Source: Acetobacter indonesiensis
GTDB taxonomy: Bacteria; Pseudomonadota; Alphaproteobacteria; Acetobacterales; Acetobacteraceae
Assembly: GCF_000963945.1 (NCBI RefSeq)
Contig: NZ_BAMW01000050.1
Location: 62,001 to 126,000, forward strand
Direction: 5' to 3'
DNA length: 64,000 bases
How positions within the stretch are numbered: the first letter of the stretch is position 1; each line of letters begins with the position of its first letter. The position numbers and the translations under genes are program-made. The notes beneath the pieces are model-generated. The model had not been told where the DNA came from, ran no database searches, and saw nothing but the letters and a program-made list of their open reading frames with translations. Positions 16,708 through 25,635 of this stretch are shown here, in pieces.

Positions 16708-17118
16708 ATGCGTCGTATGACATCTTTGGCGGCAGTCGCCGTTGTTGCGTTGAGCACTGGCGTTGCAGGCACGGGGTCCATTGCTCAGGCCGAACCCGGC
16801 GGCTGTTTGAAATATGGGGCAGCCGGTGCTGTTGGCGGCCATGTTGTGCACCACGGCGTTATCGGGGCGCTGGGTGGATGTGTGACGGGGATGTATCGTC
16901 GCCACGTTTATCGTAAGGAAGCCAAGCAGAAGGCGGCTCTGTACGATCAGGAGCACCCCGGCGCAAAAGGCACGTATGAGGAAAAAGCAACGGCCTATGA
17001 CGTCGAGCATTCTACCCAGCCGGGTAAAATGAACGCCGATGCACCGATTGGCGGCAAACCTGTCGGCCAGCCCCCGCAGGGCCAAAATGGTGCGGCAGAA
17101 GATAGCACGCATTTTTAA
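16708..17118 (+). CDS. Glycine-zipper secreted protein
   Basis: 136-residue protein beginning MRRMTSLAAVAVVALSTG with a signal peptide cut near QAEPGG. A glycine-rich hydrophobic stretch follows (KYGAAGAVGGHVVHHGVIGALGGCVTGMYRR), like small glycine-zipper outer-membrane or envelope proteins. The C-terminal half is charged and probably unstructured. The start at 16708 gives a normal signal peptide and has AAGGATTGA upstream; an alternative ATG at 16687 adds seven residues. No function is recognised. Confidence 0.6.
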   Translation: MRRMTSLAAVAVVALSTGVAGTGSIAQAEPGGCLKYGAAGAVGGHVVHHGVIGALGGCVTGMYRRHVYRKEAKQKAALYDQEHPGAKGTYEEKATAYDVEHSTQPGKMNADAPIGGKPVGQPPQGQNGAAEDSTHF

Positions 17119-17184
17119 TATCAGCAGTTACCCGCAGGCAGCTTTATCGGCCTGCGGAGTATGCAAAACAGGGAAGCCGGCAGA

Positions 17185-17532
17185 ATGTTTTTCTGGCTGA
17201 AAGCCATCCTGTCCGGTTTTCTTATTGCCGCAGTCTCTTCTTTAGCGCGGCGTTATCCAGCGTTCGGCGCACTGGTTGCGTCGCTGCCGCTTATTTCCGT
17301 AATGGGTATGATCTGGTTGTGGCAGGAAACAAAAGACCCTGTCCGTATGGCAGCCCATGCGAACGCAACTTTCTGGTACGTGCTACCGTCGTTGCCAATG
17401 TTCCTGCTTATTCCGTTGGCTCTCAAGAACGGTGTGCCATTTTATGCTGCGTTGTTCGCAGGGTGCATGGTTACGGCTGGGCTTTATTTCCTAACTGTCT
17501 GGGTCGCAGCGCGCTTCGGGGTTACGTTGTAG
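17185..17532 (+). CDS. DUF3147-family small membrane protein
   Basis: 115 residues with four predicted membrane segments: FFWLKAILSGFLIAAVSSLARRYPAFGALVASLPLISVMGMIWLW at the start, then WYVLPSLPMFLLIPLALKN and the final FAGCMVTAGLYFLTVWVAAR. This is the DUF3147 pattern, a family of unknown function. The ATG at 17185 has AGGGAAG eight bases upstream and is preferred over 17161, whose spacing is poor. Confidence 0.8.
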   Translation: MFFWLKAILSGFLIAAVSSLARRYPAFGALVASLPLISVMGMIWLWQETKDPVRMAAHANATFWYVLPSLPMFLLIPLALKNGVPFYAALFAGCMVTAGLYFLTVWVAARFGVTL

Positions 17533-17605
17533 GCTTAGCCTTTTAGAAATAAACATAAACGACTCATATTTTTGGCAAGACCAGCGATGCAGAATAACCG
17601 CTAAA

Positions 17606-18166
17606 TTATGAACCGAGGGTTATAATCGTTTCTGTTTTGACCATCGGGTCAACGGAATGGAGTAAAGTGCTTAAGCCCCATTGCCGTTGGTCAAATTCGG
17701 CGGAACTGGCGATGCTTGTCAGGGTATTTTTTGTAAAGCGCATTTGCACGGAAAATGTCAGTGGGTGTGTTTGTCCGCGCATGGTCAGTTTGCCCACAAG
17801 CTGGGTATGAAGTGCACCATTGGTAATTTTCGGTACGCAATTACCAACGTAATGCATGGTTGGATGACTGTCGCTGTCCAGCATTAGCCCGGACAGCATG
17901 ACACTGCGTAAAACAGAACTGCCAACTTTTAACGTGTCCACATTCATGGTCAGATCAACGTGGCATGTCTGCGCTTCCAGATCATAAGCCAGAGAACCAC
18001 TCACCGTCTCAAATCGTCCGTCAATGTCTGTCAGGGCCGAACGTGCGTGCAGCAGAGCCTGCGTGTTGGCTGGTGTCAGTTTCAAATGTTGTGTCGTAGC
18101 CTGTGCAGGGAGAATGCAGGCACTCACTGTAAGAGCACTTGTAAGCAGAACACCCGTCAGTCGCAT
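17606..18166 (-). CDS. YceI-family periplasmic protein
   Basis: 186 residues with a signal peptide (ends PAQATTQ) and a YceI lipocalin-like barrel of about 165 residues. YceI proteins bind isoprenoid lipids or take part in acid and osmotic stress responses. Seen motifs include ARSALTDIDGRFETVSGSLAYD, GKLTMRGQTHPLTFSVQMRF and SAEFDQRQWGLSTLLHSVDPMVKTE. It converges with the DUF3147 gene and shares its strand with the CHRD gene downstream of it in sequence order. Confidence 0.85.
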   Translation of the reverse strand: MRLTGVLLTSALTVSACILPAQATTQHLKLTPANTQALLHARSALTDIDGRFETVSGSLAYDLEAQTCHVDLTMNVDTLKVGSSVLRSVMLSGLMLDSDSHPTMHYVGNCVPKITNGALHTQLVGKLTMRGQTHPLTFSVQMRFTKNTLTSIASSAEFDQRQWGLSTLLHSVDPMVKTETIITLGS

Positions 18167-18334
18167 TGTTTTTAATACTTCCCTGTAATTGATAAAAAGA
18201 CAAACGGCTGATCCATCCAGGTGGTTTCGTCACCTTTCTGGGGTCAGCCGCTATGCAAATTTACATAAAATAGAAATACGGGCTGCTTCCGATGCAAGCG
18301 GTCAAACCGTTTGCCTGTTCAAAAGGTAGGCACG

Positions 18335-18766
18335 CTATTTTGTCAATTGTGCTCGCGCTTCCCCTTTTGGGTAAGCTTGCGTATGCAGATTGACGTAGAG
18401 CTTGCCATTTTCAAGCATGTCTTCCTGATCTTTATTCAGGGAAACACTGCCAGTTAACGGGCTTTTATAAGGCCCTTTAATGGTAATGACGGGCGCAGCA
18501 CCCTCACCGGGGCCAGCGGGGCCATGAAAATGTGCCGCGTTAAGGCCGCCACTCAATCCACTCCATGTGATCGTGTAGCGGAGCACGTGGGCTGCCGGAT
18601 AAAACAACGCGTCCACCCGTCCATCCGGCTTTGTTGTGGCCGAGTGTTCGGCGGCAAATGTTCCTGCAAAGCGCTCGCTTCGTTCAGCATAAGCCGGCAG
18701 TGTTGTTATCAGGCCTGCACTCAACAGCAGGGCTGCACCTAATACAGATTTACGCTGCAATCCCAT
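18335..18766 (-). CDS. CHRD-domain secreted protein
   Basis: 143 residues, with a signal peptide ending PAYAE and a CHRD domain (LFYPAAHVLRYTITWSGL, NAAHFHGPAGPGEGAAPVITI, NGKLYVNLHTQAYPKGEARAQL). CHRD domains are named after chordin; in bacteria their role is unknown, and the His pairs may bind a metal. The ATG at 18766 is chosen because GGAGG lies 11 bases upstream and a signal peptide begins there; a longer ORF begins at 18829. Confidence 0.8.
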   Translation of the reverse strand: MGLQRKSVLGAALLLSAGLITTLPAYAERSERFAGTFAAEHSATTKPDGRVDALFYPAAHVLRYTITWSGLSGGLNAAHFHGPAGPGEGAAPVITIKGPYKSPLTGSVSLNKDQEDMLENGKLYVNLHTQAYPKGEARAQLTK

Positions 18767-18891
18767 CACTGCGTTTTCCTCCGTCTTGACAGGCCTGTAT
18801 TGGTAGGCCTGAAGAAAACCCTCTTTCATTGCATTCTAAAACAACGCAATGAATCATGGCTCAGTAACGCAGTGGCAGGTTTGGCGTTCCC

Positions 18892-19251
18892 TTATTCGAA
18901 GTCGCGCAGAATGCCTTCTTCATCAACAGGGCGCATGGGCGTGCGTTGAAAATGGACACGGGGCTGAATAGTCGCGGCCCGCATTTTCTGCTGAATCGTT
19001 TTCAGCCACCGTTCTGTGGCGGCGTCATGCAGGGAACGTCCCTGCTCGTTTTCCAGTGTAGGGCAAGGAGAATAGGCCATGCTCATGCTCGCACAAAAAG
19101 GAGGGTCTGCTTCTCTGTAAGCGTTCAGGTCGTTCTCAGGTGTGACGATTTTTTGAAATCTGATTGCCCTGTTGTGCGTTTCATAACGGTGGCAAGGTTG
19201 TTCTAGGTCAAACGCTGGCATCCGCAGCCATGCAGAAAGAAAAGAGCGCAC
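18892..19251 (-). CDS. Hypothetical small protein, uncertain
   Basis: 119-codon ORF facing away from the DUF1348 gene. It contains no recognised domain. The C-terminal half (from MSMAYSPC) reads like an ordinary soluble protein, with [15 protein letters not shown] and a final acidic tail. It leaves only 3 bp before the divergent gene's ATG, which argues against it. It may be a chance ORF. Confidence 0.25.
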   Translation of the reverse strand: MRSFLSAWLRMPAFDLEQPCHRYETHNRAIRFQKIVTPENDLNAYREADPPFCASMSMAYSPCPTLENEQGRSLHDAATERWLKTIQQKMRAATIQPRVHFQRTPMRPVDEEGILRDFE

Positions 19252-19254
19252 AGC

Positions 19255-19728
19255 ATGTCAGATATTCGCCCGCCGTTACCACCTTTTACTGCCGAAACAG
19301 CCGCGCAGAAAGTGCGTGCTGCTGAAGATGTCTGGAACAGCAGAGACCCAGCACGGGTGGCGCTGGCCTATACCCCGCAGAGCGTATGGCGAAACCGGCA
19401 TGAATTCATACAAGGTCGTACAGAAATAGAAGCCTTCCTCATCCGCAAGTGGGAGCAGGAGCACGAATACCGGCTGATCAAGGAACTCTGGGCGTACACC
19501 CATGCGCGTCTGGCCGTGCGTTTCGCGTACGAATGGCACACTGCTGAAGGTCAATGGTTTCGGTCTTACGGTAATGAAAACTGGGATTTTGACTCACAAG
19601 GCCTTATGCAGGCCCGCCATGCCAGTATTAATGATGTGCCAATAGAAGAAAGCCAACGTCTGTTTCATTGGGACCGGTCTGCCCCACGTCCTGCCGAACA
19701 TCCCGGATTATCCGCATTGGGACTGTAA
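19255..19728 (+). CDS. DUF1348 (NTF2-like) family protein
   Basis: 157-residue soluble protein of the SnoaL/NTF2-like fold. Family features are [68 protein letters not shown] and [11 protein letters not shown]. Members are common but have no firm function. It stands alone. Confidence 0.85.
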   Translation: MSDIRPPLPPFTAETAAQKVRAAEDVWNSRDPARVALAYTPQSVWRNRHEFIQGRTEIEAFLIRKWEQEHEYRLIKELWAYTHARLAVRFAYEWHTAEGQWFRSYGNENWDFDSQGLMQARHASINDVPIEESQRLFHWDRSAPRPAEHPGLSALGL

Positions 19729-20133
19729 CTTACGGTGTGTAGGTCGCTGTTTTGTCACTTCATCAGGGTAGAAAGTGCTAAGGATGAAGACCGGGAAGGC
19801 AGATAAGGAACTTTTGGTCCAAGTGATCAGAACTGAGTAATTGCCTATTCTCTCGAAAAACTTACGACATGATCTGGAGAGTGGCACGGGATGGGCTACT
19901 CCATAGCGATCCTTATCGTTCCTGTCGCTGCTGTCGATGTGTCTCTAGTTGCTGATAGGCATTTAATGGAAAGCAGACTTAATCCCTTAAAGAGCACACT
20001 TCAAATATAGAAGTTTTCTGCAAGGATAAGATTAAAGACCGGTTTTACGAGGCTGTCTGAGTGTGATTAAAAATAGGAGATAAAAGACGTTAGGGGCTAC
20101 AAAACGCCGCCCCTAACTGCATTTTACAAGAAC
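19729..20133. other. Gene-poor intergenic region
   Basis: About 400 bp with no ORF above 39 codons and no domain recognised. One hydrophobic 39-codon ORF begins at about 19889 but has no convincing ribosome site. No terminator or repeat was seen. It could be decayed sequence. Confidence 0.4.
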
Positions 20134-20970
20134 TTAAAAAACCTGACGCAAACGGATGGTGCGTTTATCATCTGTTTCAAGAACCAGTGTTGTGCCATCC
20201 ATGTGCCACTGCGTGGCGGCCTGCTTTAAGTTCTTGAATTTGTTAGCCATATCATCATGCACACCGGGGCATGCCATCAGGGTGCTCAAGCCGCCTTCCT
20301 TGGTTGGTTTGACGTCACCTTTCGTGCCAAAAACCAAACCACCGACATAACGGTTGCAGCCGTCTGAACCAGACACTTTGCCGGTGGCATTAATGTCGAG
20401 TGTCGGGGCCATCATCGGGCCGCTGCTGTCATGCGCGGGTTGATCGGTCGTGCGGTCCTTCTCTGTAGGCGGACGGTGGCCATCTGCCAGATTTTGTCCG
20501 TTAAGAGCAATGACAACCCAGCGTGTATCATTCAGGCTGGAAAGTCCCTGTGCGTCACCGCCGCAACCCTGCATTGTCTGGCCCTGTGCCGTTACGGAAA
20601 CACTTTCTGCAAAGGTGCGACCTGTCATGGAATCTGAACAGGATTTTGGCTCTACGACAACTTTTAAATCTTGAGCATCATAAATCCGTTGGCCAGAAAG
20701 GCCTTGAGCATGTGTAACAGCCCGAACCAGCTTTGCTTTTCCTGGCTGTTCAAGCGTCAAAGTATTCTGCGCGAGTGTCAGGTGCCAGAATGGTTCATTC
20801 CCTGACGCTTGATACACAGATCCCGCTGCATGAGAGGCTGCAACAGGCCGCCCTTCCTGCGTCATAGCACACCCTGCCAGAGTAGCTGATAAGCTGAGTG
20901 TTACGCCTAAGAAAGCAAAGCGCGATAGAGGGAAGGCAGGTCGGCCAGAAGGGCGTTGAAAATTGTGCAT
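20134..20970 (-). CDS. META-domain (HslJ-like) lipoprotein
   Basis: 278-residue envelope protein with a lipobox LAGC near residue 34. The first half (GNEPFWHLTLAQNTLTLEQPG...DLKVVVEPKSCSDSMTGRTFAESVSVTAQGQTMQGCGG) resembles COG3650 membrane proteins. The second half is a META domain (NDTRWVVIALNGQ... ATGKVSGSDGCNRYVGGL...STLMACPG...GTTLVLETDDKRTIRLRQVF). Such proteins are linked to heat-shock or antibiotic tolerance, but the activity is unknown. Confidence 0.85.
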   Translation of the reverse strand: MHNFQRPSGRPAFPLSRFAFLGVTLSLSATLAGCAMTQEGRPVAASHAAGSVYQASGNEPFWHLTLAQNTLTLEQPGKAKLVRAVTHAQGLSGQRIYDAQDLKVVVEPKSCSDSMTGRTFAESVSVTAQGQTMQGCGGDAQGLSSLNDTRWVVIALNGQNLADGHRPPTEKDRTTDQPAHDSSGPMMAPTLDINATGKVSGSDGCNRYVGGLVFGTKGDVKPTKEGGLSTLMACPGVHDDMANKFKNLKQAATQWHMDGTTLVLETDDKRTIRLRQVF

Positions 20971-21180
20971 AAAGTGCGTCCTAATCGTAAGTCTCTCTAT
21001 TAACGCAAGTATGCAGCAGAAGTTACCGGTTGTTTAGGTATTGTTCAAAACTTTTGAATCAGAGAAATCATAGACTTAAAAGTATAATATCAGCCACTTT
21101 CTATCTTTTCCGAGCTTAAATCCCACATTTGTTCCCTTGAATATGCACTAAAAAAGGTATAAGAACATAAAAGGAACATC

Positions 21181-21261
21181 GTGCCAATCAACGCAATTAA
21201 GCAAATTATATGGTTCAAGCCTAAGGCTGTCTTTGTGACTGGTTTTATAGGAGGAGGTTAA
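21181..21261 (+). CDS. Possible 26-residue micropeptide
   Basis: GTG-started ORF in an AT-rich gap, with AAAGGAA five bases upstream and a TTGAAT/TATAAG promoter-like pair (15-bp spacing) before it. It reads MPINAIKQIIWF at the start and ends TGFIGGG. There is no homologue I recognise. An ORF this short is expected by chance, so this entry is tentative. Confidence 0.15.
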   Translation: MPINAIKQIIWFKPKAVFVTGFIGGG

Positions 21262-21304
21262 GGAGGTGGTTTTTAAAGTAAAGAGTTTTTTCTTCGCTTG
21301 AGGA

Positions 21305-21952
21305 TTAGTCAGATGAGGGCAGAATGCCTTCTAAGGAGCTTGGGCGCAGGAGGGTAAAAACGGCATCGGGTTGTATTTCGACATAATCTCCAGGGCCGCC
21401 TGCTCGTAGAACTGTTCGGGCGGCAAGCGGTTGATAGATACTCGCCTGTACCATTTTCCTGTGAATATGCACTCGCACAACCTCTCCTAAAACAAGCCAT
21501 GTGGAGATCTGATCACCGTGGTGATTTTGTAATTGGATACATTGCGTCAATCGGCATTCAAACTGTACCGGGCTGTCGGCCACCCGTGGGGGTCTAACAG
21601 TTTCGGAAGGCAGGGTTTGTAGGTTTGCAGCATCGAATTCATTGATCTCGGAGGGAAAGGGTGCGCATGAAATATTCATGGCTTCCACAAGTTCGCGCGT
21701 TACGAGGTTCCAGACAAATTCGCCTGTTTCCTGAATGTTACGCACGGTATCTTTCCACCCAATGGAAGCAAAACCGATAATTGGCGGCTTATAATTGAAG
21801 GCATTGAAAAAGCTGTATGGTGCCAGATTGACTGAACCGCTGGAACTGATGCTTGAAATCCATCCTATGGGACGCGGGCCAATGATTGCGTTGAATGGAT
21901 CATGCAGAAGACCGTTAGGGTCACCGGGGCTGTAGGTGTGGAAATCGGTCAT
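21305..21952 (-). CDS. Flavin reductase-like (FMN-binding split barrel) protein
   Basis: 215 residues of the flavin-reductase/DIM6-NTAB family. Typical features are the N-terminal DPFNAIIGPRPIGWISSIS, VNLAPYSFFNAFNYKPPIIGFAS and KDTVRNIQETGEFVWNLVT. It binds FMN and probably reduces it or a substrate with NAD(P)H. The ATG at 21952 (MTDFHTYSPGDPNG) is preferred over the ORF start at 22003, because the family starts there and AGGCAG precedes it. Confidence 0.85.
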   Translation of the reverse strand: MTDFHTYSPGDPNGLLHDPFNAIIGPRPIGWISSISSSGSVNLAPYSFFNAFNYKPPIIGFASIGWKDTVRNIQETGEFVWNLVTRELVEAMNISCAPFPSEINEFDAANLQTLPSETVRPPRVADSPVQFECRLTQCIQLQNHHGDQISTWLVLGEVVRVHIHRKMVQASIYQPLAARTVLRAGGPGDYVEIQPDAVFTLLRPSSLEGILPSSD

Positions 21953-22273
21953 GATATCTGCCTGTAACAAGAACACTGAATGAGAGCGGAAACGGTTACC
22001 CATCCTAATGTGAATAAGGCTACGTAGGGAAACGATTTTTCAAATATTCTATTTTAAAAAGAAACGAATATAGAGTGCTGTTTCCATTATGAGCGGTTTT
22101 GGTGTGACGTGCAAAATGGGCAAACTGACACTCGCAAAAGACAAAGTATCGAGAGGGTTAAAGAGGGAAATGGTAAGAAAATTCTATTTTACAAAGGGTT
22201 AGACTATTTTCTGATTTGATTTTTCTGGCATATGCAGCAAAATGATAGAGCATTTACCCGATTCTGTTCCCTA

Positions 22274-22305
22274 CCTGTTCACACACATTTTTGTGTATGA
22301 ACAGG
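22274..22305. promoter_or_regulatory. Long inverted repeat upstream of the membrane nuclease gene
   Basis: Perfect 8-bp arms CCTGTTCA/TGAACAGG continue, after one mismatch, into 5 bp ACACA/TGTGT around a TTTT loop. It ends 37 bp before the GTG start of the nuclease gene. No T-run follows, so a terminator is unlikely; an operator or an mRNA hairpin in the leader is more likely. Confidence 0.4.
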
Positions 22306-22342
22306 GCGCGGAGCGAGGGCAGGAAAAAAGGAAAGTTTTTAC

Positions 22343-23635
22343 GTGAAGGTCCGATACATCGTCATTATGTTTGCAATCTTGACGATGCCAGTGCAAGCAG
22401 AAACAGTTTATCGGATACCGGCACACGGTGTGGGGTGTACAACGCCGGGTGCATCTATAGCGGCGAACAACGCTTTCCGTCATGGGCAGCAGAGGCCGGA
22501 CCTGCAAAACACATTTGATTGCCGCACAGTCGATACCGTAGGAAAATGGACTGTTATTGCTGAAGGTGATGATACCCTGCTGCTGCGGAAAACACCCCCG
22601 ACACCAGGCTTGCCACCACTCTATTTTCCGAAAAATAGTGTGGTGGCAACTGATGAAAATGCGTCTGTTCCTTCTACCGACAAACAGGCCGGAACTGAGG
22701 AAACTGAAGCAGAACATAAAACTATGACTGCCAGCCGCAATTTGGTGTTGGCGGACGTGCGGCAAAAAAATCAGGTTGCTGATCAGGTCAAGCCTGTTGA
22801 TATGGCGCATTTCGCTAAAAATATTGAAAACACGCTCAACGCAGATGTGGTTTCGTTTTTCCATAAACTTTCCCATATTTTGGAAAATACAGGAATTATA
22901 AAGTTACTCGGCTGGCTTTTAGGGCTGGGTCTGTTGTTGAAACTTGTGACTGCTTATCGGCGCAGGCGCGCCTTTAGGCGCACAGTGCAGTTAGGTAAAA
23001 AACTGATCGATAAACTGGCGGACCGTCTTCAGATCAGGCGGAAGCAGCTTGTTTATCAAAATGCTTATGGCACGACCATTTATGACAAATGGAACCGTGA
23101 AAAATCTGAGTTCATGCAGCGGGAAATGTATTCTCACCTGGTCGAGCACCGATGTGAGCATTATTTTGAACAGGCATCTCCAGAAATTTTGACCTATCTG
23201 GATTTGATTGCTTTTCAGGAACCACGCAAACTGCCTGAAAAAATCAGTTCGCCAGATCACTATGCACCGGGCATGGACCCGTTCGATTACGAACGTTATT
23301 GCGCCAAACTGTTGCGTAAAGAGGGGTGGGAAGCATTGGTCACGTCCGAATGTGGGGACCAAGGGGCCGATGTTATTGCCAGCAAAAATGGCCTGCGTGT
23401 TGTCTTGCAGTGTAAGCTTTATTCAAAAGCGGTAGGAAATGATGCTGTACAACAGGTGGCGGCAGCGCGGCATCATTATTCGGCTCGTTTGGCGGCGGTT
23501 GTCTCAAATGCGCCCTACACCATTCCGGCCCAACAACTGGCCCGTACGAACAAGGTTTTTCTACTTCACCATGACGAATTGCCAGATTTTGTTCGTCGGT
23601 TGGAAAAATCGGCCCGGTCTTATTTAAGAGGCTAA
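22343..23635 (+). CDS. Membrane-anchored Mrr-like restriction endonuclease domain protein
   Basis: 430 residues. Signal-like N-terminus (VRYIVIMFAILTMPVQAET), a predicted periplasmic region of about 160 residues with two cysteines and VGKWTVIAEGDDTLLLRK, a membrane segment IIKLLGWLLGLGLLLKLVTAY (about 188-209) with a strongly basic RRRR following, then cytosolic helices. The C-terminal domain (about 310-430) begins GMDPFDYERYCAKLLRKEGW and has the Mrr-type PD-(D/E)xK pattern: GDQGADVI followed by LQCK. The start is GTG, with AAGGAAAG seven bases upstream. It stands alone, so DNA cleavage is inferred and the target is unknown. Local base composition is more AT-rich than the neighbours, which may mean transfer. 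Confidence 0.75.
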   Translation: MKVRYIVIMFAILTMPVQAETVYRIPAHGVGCTTPGASIAANNAFRHGQQRPDLQNTFDCRTVDTVGKWTVIAEGDDTLLLRKTPPTPGLPPLYFPKNSVVATDENASVPSTDKQAGTEETEAEHKTMTASRNLVLADVRQKNQVADQVKPVDMAHFAKNIENTLNADVVSFFHKLSHILENTGIIKLLGWLLGLGLLLKLVTAYRRRRAFRRTVQLGKKLIDKLADRLQIRRKQLVYQNAYGTTIYDKWNREKSEFMQREMYSHLVEHRCEHYFEQASPEILTYLDLIAFQEPRKLPEKISSPDHYAPGMDPFDYERYCAKLLRKEGWEALVTSECGDQGADVIASKNGLRVVLQCKLYSKAVGNDAVQQVAAARHHYSARLAAVVSNAPYTIPAQQLARTNKVFLLHHDELPDFVRRLEKSARSYLRG

Positions 23636-23798
23636 TTCTTACGTCCTTCTACGGTCGGTAATCGGGAGCGTGGGGCGATCAGGGTGTTGGGGCGCAATGG
23701 TGAAAACGCGTCACCATTACGTGTTTTGCATTTGATGGGGGGATTGTTTCTGATGCTTTCCCAAATCTCCAGCCATCAGAATATAAGAAAGAAAAAGC

Positions 23799-24785
23799 AT
23801 GTTCGATGCCTACCTGATCGAGAAAAATGACGGCGGGAGCCAGTCTGTCCGGCAGTGCCAACTGGAAGAGAAAGACCTGCCTGCGGGTGATGTGACGGTC
23901 CGGGTTGAGTGGTCCACCCTGAACTATAAAGATGCGCTGGCGATTACAGGGAAGGGGCCCATTGTCCGCTCTTATCCAATGGTGCCCGGTATCGATTTTG
24001 CGGGAACAGTTGAGGCGTCTTCTCACCCCGATATCAAGGTAGGGGAAAAGGTTGTTCTCAATGGGTATGGAGTAGGAGAAAAGCACTGGGGCGGTCTGGC
24101 AGGGCGCGCCCGTGTTTCAGGCGACTGGCTGGTTCCTTTGCCCTCAGCATTTACAGCGCGTCAGGCTATGGCACTCGGCACGGCTGGGTATACCGCCATG
24201 CTATGTGTGCAGGCATTACAGAAGCAGGGTGTAACACCCAAAAGCGGAGAAGTGCTGGTCACAGGTGCATCGGGCGGGGTGGGCAGTGTAGCTGTCATGC
24301 TGCTGTCCAAACTGGGTTATGCCGTGACGGCGGTGACGGGCCGCATGGAAGAAAAACCCTATCTGGAAAGCCTTGGCGCTAAAGAGGTTATGCCGCGTCA
24401 GTTTTTTGATAGCCTGACACGTCCGCTTGAAAAAGCACGCTGGGCTGGGGCGGTAGATGTTGCTGGTGGCAAAATGCTGGCTTCGGTGTGTGCGTCCATG
24501 CTGCCTTATGGCGTTGTGACAGCGTGCGGTCTTGCTGCGGGTATGGATTTCCCGGCAACTGTTGCCCCATTTATTTTACGCGGTGTGACATTGGTTGGCA
24601 TTGAGAGTGTCAATTGCCCAAAGGCCGAGCGTCTTTCTGCGTGGCAGCAACTTGCGGAACTGATAGACCAGAAACAACTGGAAGACGTGACGTCTGAAAT
24701 TGCTTTCGGCAATGTCATTCAGGCGGCAGAAGATCTTTTGGCTGGCAAAGTCCGTGGCCGGGTTGTTGTAAAAGTCTCTGGCTAA
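23799..24785 (+). CDS. acuI: AcuI/YhdH-type acrylyl-CoA reductase (zinc-free MDR family)
   Basis: 328-residue NADPH-dependent oxidoreductase. It reads ...[34 protein letters not shown], characteristic of the YhdH/AcuI group of medium-chain reductases, and has the Rossmann motif [19 protein letters not shown]. The group reduces acrylyl-CoA to propionyl-CoA. It lacks zinc ligands. A hairpin at the convergent junction with the SDR gene separates the two. Confidence 0.9.
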   Translation: MFDAYLIEKNDGGSQSVRQCQLEEKDLPAGDVTVRVEWSTLNYKDALAITGKGPIVRSYPMVPGIDFAGTVEASSHPDIKVGEKVVLNGYGVGEKHWGGLAGRARVSGDWLVPLPSAFTARQAMALGTAGYTAMLCVQALQKQGVTPKSGEVLVTGASGGVGSVAVMLLSKLGYAVTAVTGRMEEKPYLESLGAKEVMPRQFFDSLTRPLEKARWAGAVDVAGGKMLASVCASMLPYGVVTACGLAAGMDFPATVAPFILRGVTLVGIESVNCPKAERLSAWQQLAELIDQKQLEDVTSEIAFGNVIQAAEDLLAGKVRGRVVVKVSG

Positions 24786-24788
24786 CGG

Positions 24789-24822
24789 AAAACGCCATCC
24801 CCCCCTTATGGGATGGATGGCG
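24789..24822 (-). terminator. Intrinsic-type terminator for the SDR gene
   Basis: Eight-base arms CGCCATCC/GGATGGCG (24793-24800 and 24815-24822). Read on the minus strand, the stem is followed by TTTTCC. It lies between two convergent genes, 44 bp past the SDR stop. Confidence 0.5.
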
Positions 24823-24865
24823 CTGAGCAGGGAAACTTAAAGGGTCGTCCCCCTGAGAGGCTGAA

Positions 24866-25597
24866 TTAGGCTTCCAGGCCACCATCAACCGGCAGAGCCG
24901 CACCCGTGATGTAGCCCGCTTTCGGGCTGGCCAGGAATGACACCATGCTGGCGATATCCTGCACCGTCCCGTAAGCCCCTGTTGCCACGAAGCTGCTGAT
25001 CAGCTTTGCGCCTTCGCCGGTGGCGGGGTTCAGGTCTGTATCAATCGGGCCGGGTTCAACCACGTTTACGGTAATGCCTTTCGGGCCTAGATCCCGTGCG
25101 ACACCTTGGGCAAAGCCACGCAGGGCCGCTTTGGTCGCGGCATAAAGTGAAATGCCGGGGAAGGGCGCGCGCGCGCCAAAAGCCGAGCCGATGAAAATCA
25201 GGCGGCCACCTGTTTTCATGTGCTTTACGGCTTCAGATGTTTCCACCATTACGGCGCGGACGTTCAGGTTCAGAACCTGTTCAATCTGCTCCACGCTCAT
25301 CTGATCGATGGGACCATAGGGATAGATACCGGCATTACAGACCAAGGTATCCAGCCGTCCGAATTCCTTTACGGTTTCTGCAATGACGGCCTTGTTGCCC
25401 TCAACAGAGGCCCCGTCGGCTTTTACAGTCAGGGCTTTGCGGCCAAGTGCACGCACTTTGTCAGCTGTTTCTTCTGCTGCCTGGGCATTGCGTGCGTAAG
25501 ACAGCACAATATCAAAACCATCTTTTGCAAGCTGTTCTACAATAGCTGCGCCAATACCACGGCTTCCGCCGGTTACTATGGCAACTGGGTTTGTCAT
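24866..25597 (-). CDS. SDR-family oxidoreductase
   Basis: Short-chain dehydrogenase of 243 residues, NAD(P)-binding. The Rossmann motif is TGGSRGIGAAIVEQLAKDG, followed by the NAG motif (VCNAGIYPYG) and the catalytic Ser-Tyr-Lys (GSAFGARAPFPGISLYAATKAAL). The family signatures are complete, but the substrate is not deducible; closest by feel are general 3-oxoacyl or sorbitol-type reductases. AGGAGAC precedes the ATG at good spacing. Confidence 0.9.
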   Translation of the reverse strand: MTNPVAIVTGGSRGIGAAIVEQLAKDGFDIVLSYARNAQAAEETADKVRALGRKALTVKADGASVEGNKAVIAETVKEFGRLDTLVCNAGIYPYGPIDQMSVEQIEQVLNLNVRAVMVETSEAVKHMKTGGRLIFIGSAFGARAPFPGISLYAATKAALRGFAQGVARDLGPKGITVNVVEPGPIDTDLNPATGEGAKLISSFVATGAYGTVQDIASMVSFLASPKAGYITGAALPVDGGLEA

Positions 25598-25635
25598 GTC
25601 AGTCTCCTAAAATACGTTACAGTCGTTTTAGCGTT

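Noticed and set aside
19729..20133. Possible decayed transposase or gene remnant
   Set aside because: No inverted repeats, target duplication or recognisable transposase motif could be found.
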